Shown here piece after piece: positions 1-7,172 of a stretch of 13,813 nucleotides of DNA (position 1 is the first letter of the stretch; each line of letters starts with the position of its first letter). The stretch spans positions 1 to 13,813 of the forward strand of contig NZ_LSJM01000002.1 of assembly GCF_001557215.1 (NCBI RefSeq), given 5' to 3'. The DNA comes from Sphingomonas sp. CCH9-E2 (GTDB lineage Bacteria > Pseudomonadota > Alphaproteobacteria > Sphingomonadales > Sphingomonadaceae). Below the pieces are notes generated by a model, which saw only the letters and a program-made list of their open reading frames with translations, made no database searches and had not been told where the DNA came from. The position numbers were made by a program, and so were the translations under genes.

Positions 1-1
1 G

Positions 2-1084
2 GTCGAGGCGGTGGATCTGACCCGCGACACCAGCAAGCTCGCCAAGCCGCTGCAGACCGACATCCCGCGCCTGCGCAAGGGCAAGGTCGGCGGGCAATTC
101 TGGTCGCTCTACATCCCCGCCAGCCAGACCGGCGCGCAGGCGGTGCAGACCACGCTCGACCAGATCGACATCGTCCAGCGCGTGGTGCGTGCGCATCCCG
201 ACACCTTCATCCTCGCGCAGACCGCCGCCGATGTCCGCGCGGCGCGGACACAGGGCAAGATCGCGTCGCTGATGGGGATCGAGGGCGGGCACCAGTTCGG
301 CGGCCGCCTGTCGGTGCTGCGCCAGTTCCGCGAACTCGGCGTGCTCTACATGACGCTGACCCACGGCAAGAGCCTGACTTGGGCCGATTCATCGACCGAT
401 GCGGCGCGCGCGGGCGGGCTCACCCCCTTTGGCCGGCAGGTGGTCGAGGAGATGAACCGCATCGGCATGATCGTCGATGTCAGCCATGTGTCGGACGCGA
501 CGCTGGACGCGGTGCTCAACGTGACCAAGGCGCCGGTGATCGCGTCGCACTCGTCCGCCCGCGCCGTCGCCGATCGCCCGCGCAACATCCCCGACGCGCT
601 GCTGCGCCGGATCGCGGAGAATGGTGGCGTGGTGATGGTCAATTTTTACCCGGCCTTTCTCTCCACCGTGTGGAACGACTGGGACAATAAGCGGATCGCC
701 TTTGCCAAGCTGAACGGCCTGACCACCGACGCGGTCAAATGGCGTGACGTCCCGGCGCTGGTTGCATGGGAGCGCGCGAACCCGGAACCGCGCGTCGATG
801 TCGGCACGGTCGCCGATCATGTCGATCACATCGCCAGGGTCGCGGGCCATGACCATGTCGGGATCGGCGCGGACTATGATGGCATCAGCGGCACCGGCCC
901 GATCGGCATGAAGGGCGTCGACAGCTATCCGCTGCTGTTCGCCGAACTCGCGCGGCGCGGCTGGAGCGACGCCAATCTCGCCAAGCTGGCGCAGGGCAAT
1001 GTGCTGCGCGTGATGGAGCGGGTCGAGGCGACCGCCGCGTCGCTGGCAACCACGCCGCCCGCCAATGCGAACGAGCCCGGCTGA
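2..1084 (+). CDS. Membrane dipeptidase, peptidase family M19 (5'-truncated by window edge)
   Basis: The open frame runs in from the left edge, so the true start lies outside; the GTG at 11 is simply the first possible start inside the window. M19 (renal dipeptidase) enzymes are two-zinc TIM-barrel hydrolases that cleave dipeptides, including L-D and dehydropeptide types. Visible family landmarks are the Glu in GIEGGHQF (codon 281-283, the bridging zinc ligand in the human enzyme), the His in VDVSHVS (485-487), the His in ASHSSAR (548-550), and the Asp in HVGIGADYDG (872-874). The N-terminal HxD metal motif and any signal peptide are lost beyond the edge. The C-terminus is a low-complexity Ala/Thr/Pro tail. 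An S46 dipeptidyl peptidase follows 77 bases downstream on the same strand, which fits a role in finishing digestion of released dipeptides. Family assignment is firm; substrate range is not known. Confidence 0.93.
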   Translation, partial: VEAVDLTRDTSKLAKPLQTDIPRLRKGKVGGQFWSLYIPASQTGAQAVQTTLDQIDIVQRVVRAHPDTFILAQTAADVRAARTQGKIASLMGIEGGHQFGGRLSVLRQFRELGVLYMTLTHGKSLTWADSSTDAARAGGLTPFGRQVVEEMNRIGMIVDVSHVSDATLDAVLNVTKAPVIASHSSARAVADRPRNIPDALLRRIAENGGVVMVNFYPAFLSTVWNDWDNKRIAFAKLNGLTTDAVKWRDVPALVAWERANPEPRVDVGTVADHVDHIARVAGHDHVGIGADYDGISGTGPIGMKGVDSYPLLFAELARRGWSDANLAKLAQGNVLRVMERVEATAASLATTPPANANEPG

Positions 1085-1086
1085 TC

Positions 1087-1110
1087 AACCGGTTGCGCTT
1101 GCAACCAGTT
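1087..1110 (+). promoter_or_regulatory. Hairpin in the gap between the M19 and S46 genes
   Basis: A perfect six-base inverted repeat (GGTTGC, four-base loop GCTT, GCAACC) sits at 1091-1106. Flanking AAC/GTT extends it across one mismatch. No T-run follows (the next bases are ACGGCG), so it is not a standard intrinsic terminator. It could be an operator, a weak terminator or an mRNA-end structure for the M19 transcript. I see no convincing -35/-10 pair in the remaining bases up to 1161. Confidence 0.3.
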
Positions 1111-1161
1111 ACGGCGCGGGCTATCCGCAAACTGTGACATTATATCATCGAGGATGCTGAC

Positions 1162-3288
1162 GTGCGCCATCGTTTCCTGTTGCTCGCCCCGCTCATTCTG
1201 GTTGCCGGTCCCGTCGCGGCGGATGAAGGCATGTGGCTGCCCAGCCAGACCGAAGCGATCGGGGACCAGATGCGCGCCGCGGGCCTCGAGCTCGACCCCA
1301 AGACGTTGGGCGACCTCAATCGCGCGCCGCTCAATGCGATCGTCTCGCTCGGCGGCTGTTCGGCGGCGTTTCTGAGCGATCAGGGGCTGATCGCGACCAA
1401 CCATCACTGCGTCTATGGATCGATCCAGTATAACAGCTCGCCCGAACATAATTACCTGCGCGACGGCTTCCTCGCCCGCTCGTTCGGCGACGAACTCCCC
1501 GCCGCCCCCGGCAGCCGCGTCTATGTGATCGAGGATCTGCGCGACGTGACCGCCGACATGCTGCGCGGCGCGGTGAAGCTGTCGGGCGAAGCGCGCAACG
1601 GGCGGATCGAAACCAACCGCAAGGCGCTGATCGCCGCATGCGAGAAGAAGCCCAACCGCCGCTGCGACGTGCGCGCCTATTTCGGCGGCAAGCAATATTT
1701 CCTGCAGCAACAGCTGGAGATTCAGGACGTCCGCCTAGTCTATGCGCCCGCCGGCGGCGTCGGCAATTTCGGCGGCGAGATCGATAACTGGCAATGGCCG
1801 CGCCATACGGGCGATTTCGGTTTCTACCGCGCCTATGTCGCACCCGACGGGTCGTCCGCGCCCTATTCGAAGGACAATGTCCCGTTCAAGCCCAAGGCCT
1901 GGCTGCCGATCGCCAAACAGGGGCTGAAGGAGGGCGATTTCATCATGGTGGCGGGCTTCCCCGGCACCACCGAACGCCACCGCACCGGGGCCGAGACGCG
2001 CTTCTATTTCGAGAAATTCTATCCGCTCCAGCAGCGGCTGCTGTCCGACTATTCCGACGCGATCAACGCTGCGACCGCATCCTCGCCCGATCTGGCGATC
2101 CGCTACGCCTCGATCCTGAAGGGCACGGACAATTACAAGAAGAAGATCCTGGGGCAGCTTGCCGGTGCGGACTCGATCCGCTTGATCGAACGCAAGGAAG
2201 GCGATGAGCAGGCGTTCCGCGCCTGGATCGCCGCCGACGCGACCCGCAACACGCGCTGGGGCGCCGCGCTGACCGCGCTCGATACGCAGGCGGCCGCCGC
2301 CAACACCGCCGCGCTCGAGGGCCTCCGCCGCGGGCTGCTCGACCGTAGCCAGCTTTATGGCGCGGCGATGCGCGTCTATCGCTGGTCGCTCGAGCGCGCC
2401 AAGCCCGACGCGCAGCGCCGCGCCGGCTTCCAGGATCGCGACCGCCGCGCCGTGCAGGAAGCACTGACCCAGATCGAGCGCCGCTTCGACCCGAAGGTCG
2501 ACCGCGCATTGTTCGAAAAGGCGATTGCCGAATATCGCCAGCTGCCCGCCGCCGCGCGCAACCCCGGCTTCGACGCGGCGATCGAGAAGATCGGCCTCGA
2601 CGCGCTGTATCGCGATACGCAGCTCGGCACGACTACCAACCGGATCGCGCTGCTCGACCAGTCGGCCGACGCGCTCAAGGCCTCGACCGATCCGTTCGTG
2701 CAGCTGGCGATCGCCGCCTATCCCGATGTCGCGGCGCGTGAAGCCGCGACCAATGCCCGCGTCGGCGACCTTCAGGCGGCACGCTCGGCCTATATGGAAG
2801 CGCGCATGGCCTATGCCGCGTCGCAGGGGCGCACGCTCTACCCCGACGCGAACAGCTCGCTCCGCTTCAGCTATGGCACGGTGAAGGCCAAGAAGCGCGA
2901 CGGCATGGCCTGGTCAGCGTTCACCACGGGTGAGGGCATCGTCGAAAAGCAGACCGGCAAGGAGCCGTTCGACGCGCCGCAGAAGACGATCGACCTGATC
3001 AAGGCCAAGGATTACGGGGCCTATACCGCGCCGGAGCTCGGCACGCTGCCGGTCAACTATCTCGGCACGGTCGACATCACCAACGGCAATTCGGGTTCGT
3101 CCACGCTCAACGCGCGCGGCGAATTCGTGGGACTGGTGTTCGACGGAACGATCGAAGGGATCATCTCCGACTGGTGGTTCGATCCGTCGATCACCCGCTC
3201 GATCCATGTCGATAGCCGCTACATCTTCTGGACCATGGCCAAAGTCGATGGCGCCCAGCGCCTGCTCGACGAGATGAAGGTGCGCTGA
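1162..3288 (+). CDS. Secreted S46 family dipeptidyl peptidase (DPP7-like)
   Basis: The 708-residue product is full length for family S46, chymotrypsin-fold serine exopeptidases that release dipeptides from the N-termini of oligopeptides in the periplasm. The GTG start is preceded by CGAGGA at 1149-1154, and the protein opens with a signal peptide (hydrophobic residues 5-18, cleavage likely near Ala20). Family motifs are present: catalytic His in TNHHC (about His82), the Asp-bearing segment DNWQWPRHTGDF (residues 208-219, probably Asp218), and the nucleophile in GNSGSS (Ser644). Eighteen residues after the nucleophile, directly after Phe-Asp, stands Gly. In Porphyromonas gingivalis DPP11 this place is Arg673, which selects acidic P1 residues, whereas DPP7 has Gly. 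A DPP7-like preference for hydrophobic P1 residues is therefore inferred. The gene is convergent with the caspase/CHAT run. Confidence 0.95.
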   Translation: MRHRFLLLAPLILVAGPVAADEGMWLPSQTEAIGDQMRAAGLELDPKTLGDLNRAPLNAIVSLGGCSAAFLSDQGLIATNHHCVYGSIQYNSSPEHNYLRDGFLARSFGDELPAAPGSRVYVIEDLRDVTADMLRGAVKLSGEARNGRIETNRKALIAACEKKPNRRCDVRAYFGGKQYFLQQQLEIQDVRLVYAPAGGVGNFGGEIDNWQWPRHTGDFGFYRAYVAPDGSSAPYSKDNVPFKPKAWLPIAKQGLKEGDFIMVAGFPGTTERHRTGAETRFYFEKFYPLQQRLLSDYSDAINAATASSPDLAIRYASILKGTDNYKKKILGQLAGADSIRLIERKEGDEQAFRAWIAADATRNTRWGAALTALDTQAAAANTAALEGLRRGLLDRSQLYGAAMRVYRWSLERAKPDAQRRAGFQDRDRRAVQEALTQIERRFDPKVDRALFEKAIAEYRQLPAAARNPGFDAAIEKIGLDALYRDTQLGTTTNRIALLDQSADALKASTDPFVQLAIAAYPDVAAREAATNARVGDLQAARSAYMEARMAYAASQGRTLYPDANSSLRFSYGTVKAKKRDGMAWSAFTTGEGIVEKQTGKEPFDAPQKTIDLIKAKDYGAYTAPELGTLPVNYLGTVDITNGNSGSSTLNARGEFVGLVFDGTIEGIISDWWFDPSITRSIHVDSRYIFWTMAKVDGAQRLLDEMKVR

Positions 3289-3298
3289 CACGACACCG

Positions 3299-3318
3299 CC
3301 GGGGAAGTCCCGGTTGTT
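3299..3318 (+). terminator. Possible terminator of the S46 gene
   Basis: The 36-base convergent gap holds a five-pair GC stem (CCGGG 3299-3303, loop GAAGT, CCCGG 3309-3313) followed on the plus strand by TTGTT. The stem is short and the T-run broken, so termination efficiency would be modest. It starts about 10 bases after the S46 stop codon, the right place to end that message. It does not have a good T-run for the opposing transcript. Confidence 0.4.
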
Positions 3319-3324
3319 CGTACC

Positions 3325-3846
3325 TCAGCGGCGCTCCAGATTCCGCAGCATTCCGGCAACGCGGCCACCCAGCCGCACCATCGCGCTATCCTCGCGCCCG
3401 TCGATGCGCAGTTCGAGCCGCGCATCCAGCCCGAAGGTGCGCGAGCGGCTGTAATCGGCCGTTCCTTCCAGCGACATGCGCTCGATCGGGGCGGCGTCGA
3501 GCCGCGACTTGCGCGGCGCTTCAAGCAGGATGTTCCACACCGCCGGCGCCGCGGGGATGCTGGGGAGCGTATAGGCCTGACCGAGCGGTGCGCCATCCGC
3601 GGGGATGAGCGCGGACAGGGTGCGCAGGTCCGATCCGGGCAGCGCCAGCAAGTCCCGCGTCGGCGGCGGCAGATCGCCGCCATGGACCGTGGCTTCGGCC
3701 ATCAGCAGGGCGCGGGCGTCGACTGCGATCGTCGCAGCGGCAGAGGCCGGCGCGGGCGGTGCGCTCGACACCCCGTCACGCGCAGCCGCAGGCACCGCAA
3801 CCAGTGCGGGCCCGATCGCCGCAAGCATCCACTTCCCCCGCACCAC
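3325..3846 (-). CDS. Secreted protein of unknown function, last gene of the caspase run
   Basis: I do not recognise this 173-residue protein. It begins with a plausible signal peptide (basic residues 3 and 5, hydrophobic 7-18, cleavage near Ala22 in VPAAARDG). The GTG at 3846 is preceded by GGGGG; an in-frame ATG six codons later (3828) is also possible and would give a shorter signal region. The mature part is Pro/Ala-rich at first. Its last 70 residues alternate polar and hydrophobic residues in a way that suggests beta strands (for example RLELRIDGRED and AMVRLGGRVAGML). There is no cysteine, no recognisable catalytic motif and no second membrane span. It starts 57 bases after the caspase stop, with no obvious terminator between, so it is probably co-transcribed and may act with the caspase or its partner. 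Gene reality is supported by length, signal peptide and position; function is open. Confidence 0.72.
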   Translation of the reverse strand: MVRGKWMLAAIGPALVAVPAAARDGVSSAPPAPASAAATIAVDARALLMAEATVHGGDLPPPTRDLLALPGSDLRTLSALIPADGAPLGQAYTLPSIPAAPAVWNILLEAPRKSRLDAAPIERMSLEGTADYSRSRTFGLDARLELRIDGREDSAMVRLGGRVAGMLRNLERR

Positions 3847-3903
3847 TGCATACCCCCGTTTCAGTGATGCGGGGAACCTGCCCTATTCAGACGGCTTGTG
3901 CAA

Positions 3904-6318
3904 TCATTGCCTGCCGGTGCGTTCGGTCTGCCAACTGAAGCGCAGCGCCGAGACCGCCGTCGGCTTCTTCGCCGGGCCGCTGCGTGTGGTCGATCCGACC
4001 AGCGCCGAATCGATCAGCTCCTCGATCCCCGTCCCTGCGCCGCCATTGTTGCGCATGCGCGTGCCCGCCAGCGTCGGTCCGGCGGCGGTGGCACAGGCCG
4101 CACCGTCCTCCGGCCCCGGGACCACCGGACATTGAGCCAGCCGGGCATAGCTCAGCGGCACGCCATCGGTGACGTCGCTGACCAGCAGCACCAAATCGTC
4201 GCGCAGATCGCCGCCGGGGCTGGCGTCGGTCAGGCTATATTGCAGCACACCGCTTTCGCCGGCGCGCAGCCGGGTCGGGTTGTCGGCCTTGATCTGGAAC
4301 CGCCCATCCTGTCCGTCGAACAGCAGGATGCCGCCATCGGGGGAGAAGATCAGCGGGTTGACGTACAGATCGGCCTTGCCGGTGTTCGTGACCTTGATGA
4401 ACAGCCAGTCGCAGCGCTGAAAGCGGAAGCCGCCGGCCTCGCTGCCATCGCCACCGACCCGCCGCGCGTCCTTGGCCACCGCATAGTAATCGGCGGTGGT
4501 GTCGGGGCACGCCGCCCCGGCCGCCAGCGCCTTGGGCCGGGCGACATAGAATTCGACTGCGACATGCCTTGCCGGATCCTCGTCCGGCTGCCCGCTGGCC
4601 AGGGCGGGGCTGGCGAGCACGCGCTGCAATCGGCTGAATCGCGTCGCCTTGACCAGCGCGCCGCCGATCGCGAAGCGCACGCGGATCGTCGGGTTGCTGC
4701 CATCCTGCGCCAGCGCAGCGGCAAGGTCGATCGATCCGAAATCGGCCGTCACCTGCCCCGGCGGCTGGGTGAGCGCGAGCTTGTCGCCGTTGAAGGTGAG
4801 GATCAGATCGGCGGTGTCGCCCGGCTGGACGAAGCTCGCGCCGATATCGGCGGGCTTGATCTCCTTGAGCGCCGCCAGTGCCGCCGCCTGCGCCTTGCTG
4901 GGGCTGGCGGGGGTGGCGGGCAGCGCGATGCGATAGTCGAGCTGCACCGGCTGCTGCTCGATCGTCGCGACCAGCCGCACCTCGCGCGACAGCGGCTTGC
5001 CATCGATGTCGCGCACATCGTTCCACGCCTCGGCCGTGATGTCGCCGAACGCGGTCGGCACCAGGATTGCCTTATAGGCATCGGCCCTCTCGACCCGTCC
5101 ATAGAGGATCGTCTTGTCCCCGGCGGGCGAGGTGAGCGCGAGGCCGATGATCGTGCCCTCGATCACGCCCTGCAGCTGGCCGGCACCCATTTCGAGCTTG
5201 TCGATCTTCACCGGATCGGTCGATTTGGTGTCGGCGGTGAAGACGCGCGCGGGCTTGTAGACCGCCCAGCTCCCCCCGCCTTGCGTGGCAACGGCGGTCT
5301 TCATCAGGCCGCCCATCACCGGGCGGTCGAGATCGCCGTCGAATTCGGGTCGCGGTGCCTTGTGCCCGTCGATGCCCGCAGTGATGCGGTTAGCCAGGTC
5401 GCGATAGGAATAGACGCGCGGGTTGTTCCAATTGGCCATGGCATAGACGGTCAACAGGCCGTGCGCCGCCTGTTCCAGCGGGTCGGCATAGCGCGGCGCC
5501 TGATATTGCTTGGCCTGCTGCGCCGACGGTACCGCGAGCAGCCCGACATAGGCCCCCCAGCCTGCCTTGCCCTTCGACGTCTCCACCGCCAGGTCGCGGA
5601 CGAAATTGCCGTCGCTGACGGTCGCGAACTTGCGACTGACCTTCAGGCCCAATTTGGTCGAGGTCGGCGCGCCATTGTCCTTGCCCGAAGCGTCACGGTT
5701 CGAATCGCCCGAATGACAGAAGTCGGCGAGGTAGGTCACGTTGCCGCCCTTGGCCCGGATTGCGTCGATGACCGCGCCGATCTCGTCATCGGTCACCGCA
5801 TTCTCGATCTTCTCCGATCCGTTCGCCGGGCCGGTGTCATAGGGCAGGAACACCTCATCCAACCCGTCCGGCTCGGATCCCGCCACCGCTTCATTCTGCT
5901 GCATCCCGTGGCCAGAGAAGCTGAGCAGCACCTCGTCGCCCGGCTTGGTCGTATCCACCATCCGCTTCATCGCGGCGAGGATATTGGCGCGCGTGCCGAC
6001 CCCATCAGGCTTGACCTTGGTCTGGCGCATGCGCGGATTGCCGCGCGCGGCGAGCAGTTCGGGCGTCGGCGGATCGAGCAGCAGCGTCACATCCTCCGCC
6101 TTCGCGCCCTCGCGGATCAGCGTCTCGGCGATCAGCACCGAATCGTTGAACGCGCCGATCATCGGCGACGCGATGCCTTCCTTGTAATTGACCACGCCGA
6201 TGATCACCGCGCGGATGCGGCCCTTTGGTTCGGGTGCAGCGGAAGCGCCGGGCGCGACGGGCAGCGACGCAGCGACCAGCCCTAGGGCCCCCAGCGCGAG
6301 CATGATCTGCTTCAACAT
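3904..6318 (-). CDS. Secreted caspase-family (C14, metacaspase-type) cysteine protease with large C-terminal region
   Basis: The 804-residue product starts at the ATG at 6318, which has GGGGGA just upstream and is followed directly by a signal peptide (residues 1-27, ASA|AP). The frame stays open 53 codons further upstream, but that stretch overlaps paralogue C and has no signal sequence. Residues 35-215 form a caspase p20 domain: the opening strand RAVIIGVVNY, catalytic His137 in FSGHGMQ, and catalytic Cys201 in ADFCHSGD, which matches the D-x-C-H-S-G motif of metacaspases. An Asp two residues before the cysteine is known in metacaspases to favour Arg/Lys at P1, so basic specificity is inferred. 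The rest (about 590 residues) is beta-rich. Residues 632-735 resemble the DUF4384-like domains often attached to bacterial caspases, but I hold that loosely. The gene begins 14 bases after paralogue C ends and is followed by a small secreted protein. Confidence 0.93.
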   Translation of the reverse strand: MLKQIMLALGALGLVAASLPVAPGASAAPEPKGRIRAVIIGVVNYKEGIASPMIGAFNDSVLIAETLIREGAKAEDVTLLLDPPTPELLAARGNPRMRQTKVKPDGVGTRANILAAMKRMVDTTKPGDEVLLSFSGHGMQQNEAVAGSEPDGLDEVFLPYDTGPANGSEKIENAVTDDEIGAVIDAIRAKGGNVTYLADFCHSGDSNRDASGKDNGAPTSTKLGLKVSRKFATVSDGNFVRDLAVETSKGKAGWGAYVGLLAVPSAQQAKQYQAPRYADPLEQAAHGLLTVYAMANWNNPRVYSYRDLANRITAGIDGHKAPRPEFDGDLDRPVMGGLMKTAVATQGGGSWAVYKPARVFTADTKSTDPVKIDKLEMGAGQLQGVIEGTIIGLALTSPAGDKTILYGRVERADAYKAILVPTAFGDITAEAWNDVRDIDGKPLSREVRLVATIEQQPVQLDYRIALPATPASPSKAQAAALAALKEIKPADIGASFVQPGDTADLILTFNGDKLALTQPPGQVTADFGSIDLAAALAQDGSNPTIRVRFAIGGALVKATRFSRLQRVLASPALASGQPDEDPARHVAVEFYVARPKALAAGAACPDTTADYYAVAKDARRVGGDGSEAGGFRFQRCDWLFIKVTNTGKADLYVNPLIFSPDGGILLFDGQDGRFQIKADNPTRLRAGESGVLQYSLTDASPGGDLRDDLVLLVSDVTDGVPLSYARLAQCPVVPGPEDGAACATAAGPTLAGTRMRNNGGAGTGIEELIDSALVGSTTRSGPAKKPTAVSALRFSWQTERTGRQ

Positions 6319-6332
6319 TGTCCGTCCCCCGT

Positions 6333-7022
6333 TCAGTTCGACACCAAAATGGCGCGCGTCCACACGCGGCCCTTGTTCGTCAGCGTGATCCGATAGTCCT
6401 CGGTCCGTCCGGGCGTCCAGCGACACAGCAGGTCGCGCCGCGCAATCCCCGACGTCGCCGCCGGGCGATCGCTGCACGCCACGCGCCCGCTGGCATCGGT
6501 CACCGCCAGCTCCAGCGCCGCATCGCCATCGCCGCGCACCCGCACCAGCGCCAGACGCCCGCCCTCGGCCCGCGCGCGCATCGTCAAAGCGCGGTCGGCG
6601 GGCAGGTCGTGGGTATAGACGATCGCGGCGGGCAGGATGCCCTTGCTTGCTTCGGCCAGCGCCGCCTCGATCGCCGCCAGCTTGTCGGCATCGCCTCCGG
6701 CCCAGCCACGCGCCTCGACCAGCAGCGCCGAGGGTGCGGTGACCGGCAATTCCTCACCCGTCCGGGCGCGGCCCAGGATCATCGGCGCATTCTCGGCGCG
6801 CACCAGCACGAACTCCCCCGTCGCCAGCATCCGCGCGGCAACGATCATCATGTCGACATCGCGGTCGGCCCGCGCCCGCGCGATCAGGTCGCGCACCAGT
6901 TCGGCCCGTTCGATCACCGCATCGGGTGCCGATACCGCGTCATGGCCGTCATGCGGCAACGGTGCGGCGGCAGCGAGCGGCAAAGCGGCAAGGATCAGGG
7001 CAAGGGGCATCATCAGACGCAT
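6333..7022 (-). CDS. Secreted two-cysteine protein, paralogue C (divergent member of a three-gene family)
   Basis: This 229-residue protein has a signal peptide (residues 1-20) and is a distant relative of the two neighbouring paralogues at 10490 and 11298. Shared features in order are a helical stretch with MMIVAARML (residues 58-66; MIVAAKMV in A), the block GGDADKLAAIEAALAEASKG (109-128), a beta-rich C-terminal half with an ASGRVACSD turn, and the cysteine pair Cys183/Cys200 followed by RWTPGRTEDYRITLTN. The Cys pair is spaced wider than in A and B, with an insert between. The C-terminal pattern (turn, aromatic, alternating strand, ending in VSN) resembles the small beta-sandwich PPC-type domains appended to secreted peptidases; that resemblance is inference. 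The start has only a weak AGGAA about 14 bases upstream. It ends 14 bases before the caspase gene, so the two are almost certainly translated from one message and C may be a partner, chaperone or inhibitor of the caspase. Confidence 0.85.
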   Translation of the reverse strand: MRLMMPLALILAALPLAAAAPLPHDGHDAVSAPDAVIERAELVRDLIARARADRDVDMMIVAARMLATGEFVLVRAENAPMILGRARTGEELPVTAPSALLVEARGWAGGDADKLAAIEAALAEASKGILPAAIVYTHDLPADRALTMRARAEGGRLALVRVRGDGDAALELAVTDASGRVACSDRPAATSGIARRDLLCRWTPGRTEDYRITLTNKGRVWTRAILVSN

Positions 7023-7116
7023 CGGTCGGGCACTATTCCTGCTGGTTCGAACAAGTCATGCCTTGACCCCGCCCTTCGCCCGAGGCGACCGACAGGTTCT
7101 GACAGTCCGAAAAGGC

Positions 7117-7139
7117 CACAACGCAGCGTCCAACGCTGC
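7117..7139 (-). terminator. Hairpin between the TPR gene and paralogue C; weak terminator or processing site
   Basis: GCAGCGT at 7123-7129 and ACGCTGC at 7133-7139 form a perfect seven-pair stem with a three-base loop. On the minus strand the stem is followed by GTTGTGGCCTTTT, so the T-run is short and displaced. It lies about 35 bases past the TPR stop. It may partly end the CHAT-TPR message, or mark the division between two transcripts. No clear promoter is seen between it and the start of paralogue C at 7022. Confidence 0.35.
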
Positions 7140-7172
7140 AGTTTGGGCAGACCGTGGGAGAGCTGTGCATCA

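Noticed and set aside
3898..6285. A 795-codon open frame on the plus strand opposite the caspase gene
   Set aside because: Its translation is Arg/Asp/His/Gly-rich with no domain, signal or ribosome site. It is the mirror of a GC-rich gene with strong third-position bias; the minus-strand frame carries the caspase motifs.
6319..6477. An upstream start giving the caspase 53 more N-terminal residues
   Set aside because: The extension lies inside paralogue C, lacks a ribosome site and would place the signal peptide internally; the ATG at 6318 has a good GGGGGA site.
7023..7172. An alphaproteobacterial LexA box (GTTC-N7-GTTC) near TTCGAA around 7045
   Set aside because: Only one GTTC half-site is present and the second is missing at the required spacing.
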